Shown: piece after piece, positions 43,885 to 58,800 of the stretch | Layout of the letters: each line of letters starts with the position of its first letter | Position numbering within the stretch: the stretch's first letter is position 1 | Assembly: GCA_965242915.1 (NCBI GenBank) | Contig: CBDETN010000028.1 | Location: 335,792-399,791 of the forward strand | Source of the DNA: CAJXII01 sp965242915 | GTDB taxonomy: Bacteria > Campylobacterota > Campylobacteria > Campylobacterales > Arcobacteraceae | DNA length: 64,000 nucleotides | Direction of reading: 5' to 3' | Program-made: the position numbers and the translations under genes | The notes under the pieces: model-generated | The model's database searches: none | What the model was told of the DNA's origin: nothing | The model's input: only the letters and a program-made list of their open reading frames with translations

Positions 43885-46800
43885 ATGAAAAAAACAAAGC
43901 AAATTTATATAAAGCTAATAGCTATAGGTTTAATTACAATGATGGTTACTGGATGTGGCGGCGGAGGATTTTTAGATTCTTCATCTTCTTCAGCCATAAA
44001 TGGTAATGTTGCAAAAGCTCCAATTGATAATGCCACAGTTACAATTTATAGACTTGATACAAATGAAGTATTAGGTACAACTAAAACTGATGCTAAAGGG
44101 GATTATTCTTTAGATATTGGTAATTATACTGGTGCAGTAAGAATAGTTGCTAGTGGTGGAACTTATATAGATGAAGTATCTGGTGTAGAACAAAACTCAT
44201 CAACTTTAAAGTTAGAAGCTATCTCATCTATAACAGTAACTGATAGAATGGTAAATATTACCCCTGTTACTGATATATCTGCTCAAAAGTTATTAAGTAT
44301 GGAGACTAATGCTTCTAAACTTGCGAATAAAATAAGTATAATAGAAGATGTGAATAAAAATATAGCAAGAATTTTAACAGGCAGCGATTTTAACCCTACA
44401 AAAGTTAGAGCTAAAATCCTTGATAGAACAGGTAAAGAGAAGATTAAAGTATCTGATGGGGATGAAGGTAAATATGGTACCTTATTAGCCGTATTTGCTA
44501 AGCTGTCAGATAGTAATGCTTCAAATGTTAGAGCTCTAATAGATGCTGTTTATGATGATATTAAAGATGGTATAGCAGATAAACTATCTGATGATATACA
44601 AAGTGCTTTAGACAATACAGATATCCAAAATGGTATCGATTCTAATGTAACAAATGATTTAAAATATACTGCTAGGCAACAACTATCATATGATATAAAT
44701 GCAACTCTTAGTGGAATTACAAATATAACAAATCAAAAAAGAGGTGGAAAAACAGAATTTTTTGTAACTGTTAATAATATCAACACTAAAATACCTATTG
44801 TACTAAAAAATGAATTTGCCACTTTTGAAGCCAAAGATAAAAATGGAAATGATATAGCTTATGTATCAAATGGCTCAACTATAAAAGTAACGCTTAAAAA
44901 TAGTGGAGATTTTAATAATACAAGAAGTGTTATGCTTAATATTGGTTCAAATAAATTTTTATTAACTAGTAAAACAAATCAACAAACAACTTCTACACTT
45001 AAAAGTGAAGATATATTTGTAAATAGACAAACCAATAGATATGATTTAAATCGCTATTTTAAAGACCCAGATGGAGACAAATTAACATATAGTTATGATG
45101 GAGAGTTACCCGAAGGGATTAGTCTTGATGATGATGGTATTTTTAGGGGGACACCAACAATTAATAAGTCAAAAATTTTTAAAATTGATATATATGCAAA
45201 AGATAGCCATGGAAATATTATCAAGAAAAAATTTAGATTAAATGTTTTATCAAGACCAAGAGTAGATAGTATTACTGTGGAAATCTCTACAAAGGTAAAG
45301 GGCGGGATAACAGTAGCAGCAAAGCTTAAATTTAATAAAGATATAAATATTACAACTGCCGGAACAATGACAATTGTATTTGCAAATAATGCAGGAAAGA
45401 GTACTTTTGATCTACCTCTAGGTGTAATTTTAAAAGATGATGGAATAGATATTGATATTATTACAGGAAGTGGAAATAATATCCAGGTACAAGCCTCTTC
45501 TATAGTAACTGATGCAATAATTAAACAAAAAGGCTTAGAGGATAGAAACTTTAACTTTATAACTGCGGCAGGACAAACAGTTGAAAATTTAATAGTTGAT
45601 AACACAGCACCAGTTTGGCTTAGTAATACAAGTGCAGCTATTAATGAAAATGCAGTTATCGATACTGTAGTTTATCAATCAAATGTAAGTGATAGTGATA
45701 GTAATATCACTTATAGTATAAATGATGCCAATTTTAGTATTGATACTAAAGGTAAATTAACATTGGCTAAAACTTTAGATTATGAGACTAAACAAAGCTA
45801 TAGTTTGAATATTGAGGCAAAAGATACAGCTGGAAATATTGCTACACAAACAATAGATATCCAAGTTAATAATATAGTAGATACTAAACCAGTTTTAGCT
45901 AATCCTGCGCAAGCAACTATAAGTGAAGATATTTCACAAGATACAATAATAGCTACAATTAAAACTAATGGGGCTAATAGTGATGAAAATACAATAAATA
46001 GCTTTAGTATAAGAAATAGTGATGCTAATTTTATTATTGATAATAATGGTGCTGTAAAAATAGCATTAAATAGTCATATTAACTATTCAGTAAATAATGA
46101 CCATAAATACACTTTACAAATATATGCTACAAATGATAAAGGTGATAGTGATGATGTCAATTTAACTATTTTAGTTACTAATACTCCTGAAATTGAAGCT
46201 TTAGATGATCTTAAAACTATGAAAAATACTGATTCAAGTATTATTATATCTGTGCTGTCTAATGATAAAAAAGGGGTAGATAACCAAGATTTAACTATTA
46301 AAAGTGTAACAACTCCAGCAAGTGGTACAGTTACAATTATAAATAATGATACAGAGATAAAATATGAGAATGATACAAACAATACTGGTAATATTAGCTT
46401 TAGCTATACTATAACTAATGGTGAAGATAATAGCATCGCAGGTGTAAATATCTCTATAATTGATGCTTTGGCTAGACCAGATGCACCAACGATTGATATT
46501 GTAGCAGGCGATGATATGATTAACCTTGCTGAAAGTTCAAAAGATTTAAATATTACAGGTACAGCTCCAGCTGATACAAAGATAACAGTTACATATAATA
46601 ATATAGAACGTGTTGTTCAAGTTGGAAGTGATGGAAAATGGATAGTAACTTATAGTGCAAGTGAACTTCCAGATAATGGTCATTCAAATATTTCTGTACA
46701 TACTACTAATGTATTTGGAAATCAAAGTGATATTATTACAAAAAATATAAAAGTGGATAAACTTAGTCCAGTATTGACAATAACTGATAATAAATCAGGA

Positions 46801-49800
46801 GTTTTAAATCAAACTGATAATGTTGTAACTTTTACATTTATATTTAATGAACTAATGGACGGTTTTAAGTCAGATGATATCAAGGTTGAAAATGGAAAAA
46901 AATCTATATTTAAACAAATAGTTACTGATAAAAAGTGGACTTTAGATGTGATAGCAGATGGTAATAGTACTAAAAATATTATTGTGAGTATCAATAATTC
47001 AGATATAAAAGATAAATCAGGAAATAGATTTGAAGGGGATAAATACAACCCATTAGGAAGTCAAGAGGTTGATACAAAAGCTCCAACTTTAAATGTAACA
47101 ACACCTATTATGATAGATGGTATTATCTCAACAAGTGAACAATCAAATGTAACTATCGAAGGAAAAAGCAGTGATGCTAAAACAATATCATTAACTATAG
47201 GAGATATTAAAGCAAAGGCAACAGTTAATGCAGATGGTAGTTGGAAAGCTAATATTGACATAAGTTCATTGTCTTCTGGTGCAGTTGTTTTAGTGGTTAC
47301 TGCTACTGATGAAAACAATAACACAACAACTTTAACTTTAAATGATAAAATATTAAAAGATACACTTAGTCCTACAATATCTGGACTTATTATTCCTACA
47401 ACCTCTTTACTTAATGAAAATGAATTTAAGATTAGTTTTAAGTTTAATACATATGTAACACTAATGAAAAATACAAATAATATGAAAAATAATTTTATAT
47501 TAGATAGTGTAGATTTAATATCATATGCATATGATAGTTCAACTAAAATTTATACTTTTACCTTTAAACCACCAAAAAATAACCAAGGTAATTTAAGTAT
47601 CTCATTAAAAGATAATGTTGTAAAAAGTATCTCAGGAAATGGAAATAAAGTACAAAAGTTATTTGAAAGAGCTTTTAACTCAACACCACCAACCTTAACT
47701 ATCACTTCACATACAAATAATCAAATGATTAGTAGAAATGAAGCTGCTAACTTAACTTTAAGTGGGACAAGTGAAGCGGGAGCAGAAGTTGACTTGAGTG
47801 TTGGAACTAATAGTCTTGGAACTACTAGTGCTGATAATACAGGAAATTGGGAAAAATCAACTCTTAATATATTGTTTAGTGATGGTGTAAATGTAGCCAA
47901 TATAGATAAAAATATTGTTGAAACTTATACTGGAACTAATGCTTCTCTTACTAGTAGTAGTTGGGCTGATATTAGACATATTTTCGATGGAGATACTACA
48001 TACAATTACTCTCATGCTACAGATTTCGGAAAAGGGATTGGTAAATCATTTACAACTATCTTTAAAGAGACAACACTGTTACACCATATGAGAGTATATT
48101 GTGGTAATAGTAGTGGAAATAGAAGCTATGCAAAAGATGTTAAATGGGATTTTTATGATGCTAATGATCAAATAGTTAAAACTATCACAAAAACTAGTTA
48201 TGATAAAGATTGGTATTATGACCTTAATCTAAATGGATTATCTATTAAAAAGATAATTGCTACAAAAGTAAGAGATGGATATTTGAGTATAAGTGAGTTG
48301 GAAATATATCGTAGTAATCCTACTATCACTGTAAATATCAAAAATAAATTAGGGAATGAAAACTCTATAACTTTAAATTTAAATATTAAAAAAAACCCAC
48401 AAATAACTTCTATAAATATCGATAATGATACTTTAATATCAGGAGCAACTACACAAGTTACAGTTGATTTTGATAATAGTATTGATACTTCTACATTTAC
48501 AGAAGAAGATATAAATGCAACAAATGTTGATTTAACTGATTTTATCTGGAGTGATAATAATAAAACATTAACTGTAACCTTAACACCAATGCAAGATGTA
48601 GAAGATATAACAAATACAATTGAAATAGGCATTAATTGGAAAGATATTAATGGTTTTAATGGTAGTGGATATACAAGTACGAACTATAAAGTTATTACAA
48701 AATATACAGAAGTAAACTCAGTCAGTTTTGCTTCACATCTAGCTTTAATTGAGCCATATCATATAGGGGAGAGTTTAAAAATAAGAGTTGTTTTTAGTAA
48801 AGCTGTAGAAGTTACAGGAACTCCTTACTTAAATATCAACCTAGATAGTGTATCTAAAAAGGCAAAATATATAAGTGGAAGCGGTACAAAGGTATTATAT
48901 TTTGAATATATGATAAAAAATGGTGATACAGCACTAAATGGTATCTCAATAAATGCTGATATAGAGTTAGATTCTAATAGTATGATAAAAGATAAAGCAA
49001 CCCTTTTAAATACTAATAATACTTTTGAGCCAATAGATGCCAATGCTAACCATAAAGTAGATACAACTAAAGCTGGTATCGATTCTATAACTATTACCTC
49101 AACTCCAACTACATCTTCAACTTATACAAAAGATGAAAATATAACTTTAGCAGTAAAATTTACCCAAAGTGTAATTGTCACAAATACTCCAACTTTAAAG
49201 TTAGTAATAGGTGAGGATACAGTTGAGGCTTCATATAAAGATGGAAACAATAGTGATACTATAAATTTCGTATATACAGTTGAAGATAATTCTCTTGATT
49301 TAGATGGTATAACTATATCAAAAGATACTATTAGTTTAGGTGCAAATACCAATATCACAAGCTCTAATCAAACAGTTTTCTTAACTAATGCTGAGATATC
49401 AAATATAGCTGACCAAAAAGTAAACTCATTTGCCCCTTATATAAAAGATATAAAATTAACTACAACAATATCTGGTTTAAATAATACAGCAATTATAGGA
49501 GATACTCTAAAAGCAGTCTTAACTTTTAACTCAGCTATCACCTTAAATGGAGACATCTCTCTAAAAGCAAAAATTGGTTCAAAAGAGATAACTATGTCAT
49601 ATAGCCAAAGCCAAAGTGATAATAACTCTTTAGTATTTACTTATACTATAGAGGAAAATGATAGCTCAAATAGTGGGTTTGATATCCCTACAAATTCTTT
49701 ATCTCTGGCTAGTGGTGCAACTTTAAAAAGTATCATTAACGGTAAAGATGCAACTTTAAGACACTTTTATAAAAATAACGATACAAATATAGATGGTATT

Positions 49801-52800
49801 AGACCAACTCTTGTATTGAGTTTACCAGAAAAAACAAATAAAGATTTCTCAATCAGTGTAACTAGTTCAAAAGATTTAAACAGTATAGATGAGAATAGGA
49901 TTGAAGTTTCTGGTGTCTCAACTTTAAGTGACTCAAAGATCACCGGGCTTAAGAGTACCACTTTAGATATTAGTACTTTAAATGCAACTGATGGAGAGAT
50001 AATAGTAACTTTAAAAGAGGGGGCATTTACAGATAAAAATGGTCTTATAAATAAAGAACAAAATATAACTATTATATTTGATAAAACAACTACACTTAAC
50101 ATTATAAATCCAATAGTAGATAAGATTTATACTTTAAAAGAGATGCAAAATATGAATATATCAGGTACGACAGATGCTGAAGCTGGACAAAAAGTAAAAG
50201 TAAATGATATTTTTGATGTAGAGGTACAAGCTGATGGAACTTGGAGTAAAAAGGTTAATTTACTTACAAGAAGTAATATTGCACTTAAAAGTAATGGGTT
50301 AGTTAAGATTTCAAGTTCACCTGGACTTATATGGCCTGAGGGTAAAACTATTGATGATTTAATAGATGGAAAAAAATCAAAATCTGATTTATTTAAGATT
50401 AACAATGCATTAGATAAGAGTTTAGTATTTAAATTTGATGAGAAATATAAGGAAGCTAGGTTTACTATTTGGCATAAAGATGCAGGAGATCATACAGCAT
50501 TTTGGACAACATTAAACGGCTCTTTAATTATTTTTAAAAATGGTGACAAAGTTGTAAAACAACTAACTTTTAAAGGAAAACAAGAATATTCCACAGGGGT
50601 ATCATCTAAATCTTATGATATAGAAACAAATATAGTATTTGATGAAGTTGTATTTGTATTTAAAAAATCAACTCCTTGGTTTGGCGAAATTGAGATTTTG
50701 GCAAGTCCTGTTACAAAAGCTTATATAAATGCAAGTGTAAAAGATAAATTAGGTAATAAAGCTAGAGTAACCAAAACTGTAAATATGGATATCGTAGCCC
50801 CAACTTTAAATATAGAGTTAAATAAAACAAAAATATTGGCAAATCAAAAGCTAAAAGCTACTATAAACTTCAATGAGGCAGTAAAAGATTTTGATATAGA
50901 TGATATAAATATTACAAATGGTACTTTAAGTGATTTTATTGATATAAGCGATACTAAAAAAAGTGTAATATTTACTCCAAATTCTGAGATTAAAGTAGAT
51001 GATGTAAAAATAATTGTTGGACAAAATTTTACAGACCTTTTTAATAATCATCCTTCAAGTGATACAAATAGCGCCTCTTTTAACATAAATACTATAAGAG
51101 GTAAAATTAATAATATTTTTATGATACCTCATATTGATGATAGTATACCTTTTGTGGTAAATGAAAATCTTGTGATTAAGATTGTTTTTGACCAATATGT
51201 AATAGTAGATAAAACTCCAAATATAATGATAGCTTTACATAAGCTTGATGGTACAATTGTTGAAAAAATGGCTACTTTTAAAGATGGTAATGACTCAAAA
51301 GTATTAAATTTTATATATAAAATTCAAGAAGGAGATATCTATAAAAAAGGGGTAAGTATTCCTCAAGGAGCTATTAATCTAAATGGCGGCTCAATAAAAC
51401 TAGCATCTTCAAATGATACAAATATTAGTTATGCTGAAGTGGCTTTATACGATAATATTATTATTGATAGTTCTTTAGTCTCAATTGCCTCTATAGATAT
51501 TAGTTCAAATTCGGGAGAAGACCAAACTTATACAACAGATGATGAGATAATCTTTGAAGTAAAGTTTACTGGCGCAGTTAATATCTTGAATACAAATAAT
51601 ATTAAATTCAAATTTATCTTAGATGGTATTACAAAAGAAGCTGCTTATAAAAATGGAAATAATAGTGATACAATTCAATTTACCTACACTGTTGTGGTAA
51701 ATGATAGAGATACAAATGGTATAAGTATACCTGTTAATGCTATCACTACTGGCTCTTTTAGTGGCTCTACAGTTTCAACAAGTGAGGTAATAGCTGACAA
51801 TTCAGCACATAAAGTAAGTACTGCTAAATCTGTTATAAAAGATATCTATTTTAAAATAAATCCAAGTGTTTATTATAAAACACAAGATACTATAACTGCT
51901 ATTTTGGAGTTTAATGAAAATATCACAGTAGCATTAGGTACAAAAAAACCAACTATTGATTTGAAACTTGGAGATAAAGTTGTAAAAGCTTTATATGATA
52001 AAACAAGAGATAATAAACTATATTTTAACTACATAGTTCAAGATACAGATACAGAAAACAGTGGAGTGAGTATATTAAAAAATTCACTTGTGTTAAATGG
52101 TGCAATATTAAATAATATGATTGGTCTTGAAGTAATGCAAGAGTTTAATACCTTATTCCAAGATAAGAATATTTTAGTTGATACAACTGCTCCAACTCTT
52201 GATATTTCAACACCAAATAATATAAATGATAATTTTAATATAACTATAAAGGCAAAGGAACCTATCTTTATATCAAATAAATCAAAATTTAGTATAACTA
52301 AAGGAACTATCTTAAATATAAGTTTAAGTCAAGATAAAAAAACTATAACTGTACAAATAGATGCACCAAATAGCTATGATGGAGATATAGAATTTAAAAT
52401 ACAACCAGAGGCAATACTTGATAGAGCAAGAAATACAAACCTACTGATTGAAAAAGTTATCTCTTTTAGTACAACTAAACCAACTATTTCTATAAAAACA
52501 CCTGCTAATAATACAAAACATTTAGTTGAAAATGGAGTGCTTATAACAGGTGTTTCAAATATAGAAGATGGTCAAAAAATAACTGCAAAAGTAGATGATA
52601 TGATAGTTGGAGAGTTTGAGGTTAAAAATGGTAAATTTAATGCAACAATCCCTAGGGTTTATTTTAGTAAGAAGTATAGATATGTAAGAGCATATTTTAA
52701 CAGATCGTCCGGTGTTATAAATCTTACAGAATTTGTAGTTTTAGATCCACAAGGTAAGAAGCTAGAGGTTAATAAGATGGTTAAATTGTTTAAAGAAGTT

Positions 52801-55800
52801 AATAGCATATATATAGATACAGAATCATTAGGGGATAATTATTCTACAACGGGTGTTATCAATGGAATAAGAGGTACTGATATTAAATATGGAAAAGGTA
52901 TGGAGTCTTTTCCGGCAGGAGAGTATTATCTTTATTTAGATTTGTTTAATGAGTATCTTATCTCATCAGTTTCATTGGATACTGGTTGGATCGAGGCTAG
53001 AAATATTATTATACAAGTATCAAACGATAAAATCACTTGGGATACTATAAAAGATTATAGAGGACATGGTTCAAATATACGAAACCATGATTGGCTAAAT
53101 CCATTTATGGAAACCAATACTAAAGTAAAATTTTATGCTACAAATAAATATGGAACCTCTTCAAGCGAAGTTAGCAGGGATTTAATACCATCTATAAAAG
53201 CAACTGCAAAAATTAGTTTAGATAAAACTGTTGTAAAATTTGAGGAAGATATAAATATCTCTATAACTTTAAGTCCAAATACAGATTTAAACAGTTTTGG
53301 AAAAGATGATATTATCGCACCAAATGGAACTTTAGGTACTCTGCAAACTGACCCAAATAATGATTATAAAAAATATATAAATTTTACACCAAATATAAAT
53401 ATAAATGATACAACAAATGTAATCACTTTAAAAAATAGTTGGACAAATAAAGCTGGATTTAATGCTTCACAGACAACTAGTAAAAACTATACAGTGGCAA
53501 CTAAGCCAATGATGATAAATATCACAGATGACCAAGATAAGGTTACAAATAAAAAGATTAAATATACCTTTAAATTATCATCTCCTAGTACTGACTTTAC
53601 TATAGGGGATATAGATATAGTTCCTGCTACTGCTGTAAAATCAAACTTTAGTGGAAGTGGTGATAGCTATAGCTTAACTGTAACTCCACCAGAAGATTTT
53701 GAAGGAGATTTAATTTTAGTAATAGAAGCAGACACAGTAAGTGATACCAATGGTATAGGAAATTTATATTTAGAATATATTCAAAAAGTAAATACTAAAC
53801 CTATGCCAAAGCCAACTATCGATCCTATAGCTGCTTTAAATGATCTTAATGATGATATAAATATCACAGGTTCTGGAAAAATCGGGGCTGCAATTTTAGT
53901 AGAGTTTAATGGTATCAAAAAGAGTACAACAGTCTTAATTGATGGTACTTGGAATTTAACTCTTGGTGTAAATAGCTATTTTGAAGATGATACTTATGAT
54001 GTAAAAGTTATTATGAGTGATGAGGCAGGAAATAGTAATTTTGAAACCACAACATTTGAAATAGATACAAGTGGTGATGAATCTGCTCAACTTTTTATAG
54101 ATTCAAAGATAATGGCTGATAATATTATCAATCAATTTGAACAGTATAGTATTAAGGTATCTGGAAAAACAAAATATATTGAAAATGACACAAAATTAAC
54201 TCTAAAGATAGGAACTATTACTAAATCTACTACAGTTATAAATAATATTTGGAGTGTAGATAATATTGATATCTCATCTTTAGCTGATGGAAATATCTCA
54301 ATAGTTGCCCAACTTGGGACTCTAAACAGAAGTACAAATGTCTTTAAAGATGTATCTGTGATAGTTCCAACTTTTAGTACCTCAAAATTACTTGTAAAGG
54401 ATGATTTTATTATTACTTTAGAGTTTAATAAAGATATAGAAGGTTTAGATTTAGTAGATTTAGAGATAAAAAATGCGACTATATTATCATTAACTAAAGT
54501 TAATAATAAAAAATATATTCTTACCATAGGTACAAATGGTATTGGAACTAAAACTAAAACTGTATCTGTATCTATAAAAGCAAATTCAGTTGGAACTAAA
54601 ATTGGAAATAAGAATTTAAGTTCTCATATAGATGTTAGAGTAGATAAAACAGCTCCAACATTAAAATTTACATCACATAGTAAAAATCAACCTATAGGAA
54701 GATTATTAAATTTAACAATAGCTGGAACTAGTGACGAGATAGGAGCAAAGGTTACACTTAAATTTGAAAATAAAAACTTAGGAACTTCAATAGTTCAAAA
54801 TGATGGAAGTTGGAAAAAAGAAAATATAGATTTAAAAATAACTGCGCCAAGAAAAATAACTAATACATGGACAAATCTTTTAAGGATAGATGGTATTCCA
54901 AATAACAGTGACTTTGTAAGAGTAAGTGGAGGTATTAGTAGTTGGTACTATATGCTATCTGATACTGAAAAAGTAAGTTGGAGAGAAAGCTTTTCTAGTA
55001 CAACTTTTAGATATAACTTTAAAGATATCTATACAGATGCTAAATTTATTCTAAATTATCAACCAGGTGGGAAGAAAGCTTGGGAGAATAGAAGACCAGG
55101 GCAAAGAGTAAAATTTTATCTAAATGATACTTTAGTATATACATCAAGTGTTTCAGGAGAAGAAAATCCTTTTTCACGATTGGTAAATCCTTCAATTAAA
55201 TTTAATAGAGTTGATTTAGTCTTAAATGGTTCAGGGGCAAGAGTTTCAGAGTTTGAAGTATTTGGTAAATCTGTTGATAAGATAAATCTAAGTGCAAAGG
55301 TAGAAGATAAAGTAGGAAATAAGATAACTAAAAATATTACTTTATATATTAAAGATAATCCTAAAATTACAGATATAAATATAACTAATACAACTTTATC
55401 TGCAGGGGAAACAGCTAATGTAATATTTAGTTTTAATAGAGAGATTAATACTTCTACTTTTACAGCTGAAGATTTAACTACACCAAATGCTACTATAGAT
55501 AACTTTGTATGGAGTAATTCTAATAAAACTTTAACTGCAACTTTAACTCCAATTAATAATATTGAATATGACAATACTAATAAGATTGCAGTTGGACAAG
55601 ATTGGGAAGATATACATGGTATATTTGTCAATGATAACTTTACAAGTCCTAATTATCAAGTTGATACAAAACTTCCATCTTTACAAAATATAGCCATAAC
55701 TTCAAATGCTGGAGATGACAATACCTATACAATCGGTGATACAATTAGAATAGAAGCTCTCTTTAATGAAAATATAACTTTAACAGATGCTAAAATAAAG

Positions 55801-58800
55801 ATAAATATAGGTGGAGTTGAAAAAGAGTTAGATATAAATAGTTCAAATTCAAATAAACTTATCTTTAACTATATAGTACAAAATGGGGATAATGATACAA
55901 ATGGTATAAGTGTAGTAGCTAACTCTTTAAGTGGAGATATTAAAGATACTCTTAACAATAGTGCTTCAGCTTTAGATTTAGCTTTCGTAATTTTATATGA
56001 TAATATAAATCATAAAGTAGATACTACACAACCAAAAATAACAAGTATCTCTTTTACATCAACTCCAAATAGTGATAATACTTATATCGAAGATGAAAAT
56101 ATCATCCTAGCGCTAAATACTTCAACTTCTGTAGTAGTTATAGGAACTCCTGAATTAAGTATTAAAATAGGAGAAGAGATAGTAAAAGCTAGTTATGTTA
56201 ATAGTAGTAGTGATAAAAAAACTCATAACTTTAGCTATACAGTTGTAAGTGGAGATTATGATGGAGATGGTATCCAAGCAGTATCTAACACTAATCTATT
56301 AATTAGTGTAAATGTAGCCAATATAAATAAAAATATTGTTGAAACTTATACTGGAACTGAGGCTTCTCTTACTAGTAGTGGTTATGCTGATATTAGACAT
56401 ATTTTTAATGGAAAAACTACATACAATTGGTCTCATGCTACAGATTTCGGAACAGGGATTGGTAAATCATTTACAACTATATTTAAAGAGGCAACACTGT
56501 TACACCATATGAGAGTATATGGTGGTAATAGTAGTGGAAATAGAAACTATACAAAAGATGTTAAATGGGATTTTTATGATGCTAATGATCGAATAGTTAA
56601 AACTATCACAAAAACTAGTTATGATAAAGATTGGTATTATGACCTTAATCTAAATGGATTATCTATTAAAAAGATAATTGCTACAAAATTAACAAATTCA
56701 TATCTTAGTATAACTGAGTTGGAAATATATCGTAGTAAACCTAATGCATTATCTCTTAATGGCGGTGCTATTTTAGATGAGAACAATAAAGAGTTATTAT
56801 TAAAATATAGTGGTCTTGATAGTACTTCAAAAGTAGATGCTAAAAGTTTAAGTGCAGTTATCACAGCTCCAAGTGTGGTGAATGGTGATTTTAATATCAC
56901 AGCTACTTTAAATAAAGATGTAACTTTAACTGCTACTAGTGGTATAACTGTAACAAATGGTAGTGTAAGTTCAGTTAAAAGTGCAAATAATAGAGATTAT
57001 AATATCAAGATTAGTCCAACTCCAAGTTTCCAAGGGGATTTAAGCATAACTATAGGAGATACTACAGAAATTGTAGTCGTAGATACTACAGCTCCAACTC
57101 TTAATATAACTTCTCCCACCTCTAATCAAGTTATTACTAGAAATGAAGCTGCTAACTTAACTTTAAGTGGGACAAGTGAAGCGGGAGCAAAAGTTGATTT
57201 GAGTGTTGGAACTAATAGTCTTGGAACTACTACAGTTAAAAGTGATGGTACTTGGAGTAAAAGTGGAATTGCACTTAAAGATAAATACTACAGATATGTA
57301 AGAGTTTACAGTGATGGTTCAAATAGGAATACTGATAATCATATAGTAGAGATAGAAGTATATAATACAAAGAATGCAAATGTAGCAAGAGGTAAAACAG
57401 TAAAAGGATATACAGTCAGCGATAATACATCTATTAGTATAAGTAATAGTTCAAGAATTACTGATGGTTCTAAAAACAAAAGTGATTATTCAAGCTTGGG
57501 CACTGGGTATATATATGTATTGCTTGATTTAGGCAGCTTACATGAACTAAAATCGATTAAAGTATGGAGATATTATGGTGATAAAAGAAAATATAATAAA
57601 ACTCATATAAAAGTATCAAATGATAATATTAATTGGGTTAGTCTATATGATGGAAGCACTCCTTATGTAGAAAGTAGTAGTGGTAAAGAGTTTAAAACTA
57701 TACCTTATACAATGATGATACAAGGAAACACAACTTTAACTGTAAAAGCTTCAGATGAAGTAGGAAATGAGATAACTAAAGATATTAATTTAACAGTAGT
57801 AGATAATCTTAAAATCACAGATATAAATATAACTGATACAACTTTATCTGCAGGGGAAACAGTTAATGTAATATTTAGTTTTAATAGAGAGATTAATACT
57901 TTTACTTTTACAGCTGAAGATTTAACTACACCAAATGCTACTATAAATAACTTTGTATGGAGCGACTCTAATAAAACTTTAACTACAACATTAACTCCAA
58001 TTAATAATATTCAATATGACAATACTAATAAGATTGCAGTTGGACAAAATTGGGAAGATATTCTTGGTAAAAATGGTTCAGGTTATACAAGTGTAAACTA
58101 TGAAGTTGATACAAAACTTCCATCTTTACAAAATATAGCCATCACTTCAAATGCTGGAGATGACAATATCTATACAATTGGCGATACAATAATCCTTGAA
58201 ACCACATTTAATGAAAATGTAACTTCAGCTGATGCTAAAATCAAGATAAATATAGGTGGAGAGATAAAAGAGTTAGATATAAATAGTTCAAATTCAAATA
58301 AACTTATCTTTAACTATATAGTACAAAATGGGGATAATGATACAAATGGTATAAGTGTAGTAGCTAACTCTTTAAGTGGAGATATTAAAGATACTTTTAA
58401 CAATAGTGCTTCAGCTTTAGATTTAGCTTTCGTAATTTTATATGATAATATAAATCATAAAGTAGATACTACACAACCAAAGATAACAAGTATCTCTTTT
58501 ACATCAACTCCAAATAGTGATAATACTTATAGCGAAGATGAAAATATCACGATAGATATTAATATCTCAGTACCTGTAGCGGTCTTAGGGACACCTACTC
58601 TTGGTTTACAAATAGACTCAACTATTAAAAAAGCTATATATAATTCTATAAGTGATGATAAAAAAACACTGACATTTGTATATACAGTTGTAAGTGGAGA
58701 TTATGATGGAGATGGTATCCAAATATTAGCTAATGCATTATCTCTTAATAGCGGTGCTATTTTGGATAAGAACAACAAAGAGTTATTCTTAGAATATAGT

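Noticed and set aside
43749..44006. Short plus-strand frame overlapping the start of giant gene 3, with an equivalent at 62420-62698
   Set aside because: It is an alternate frame over the shared leader and signal peptide; no independent start signal, and it ends inside the giant gene.
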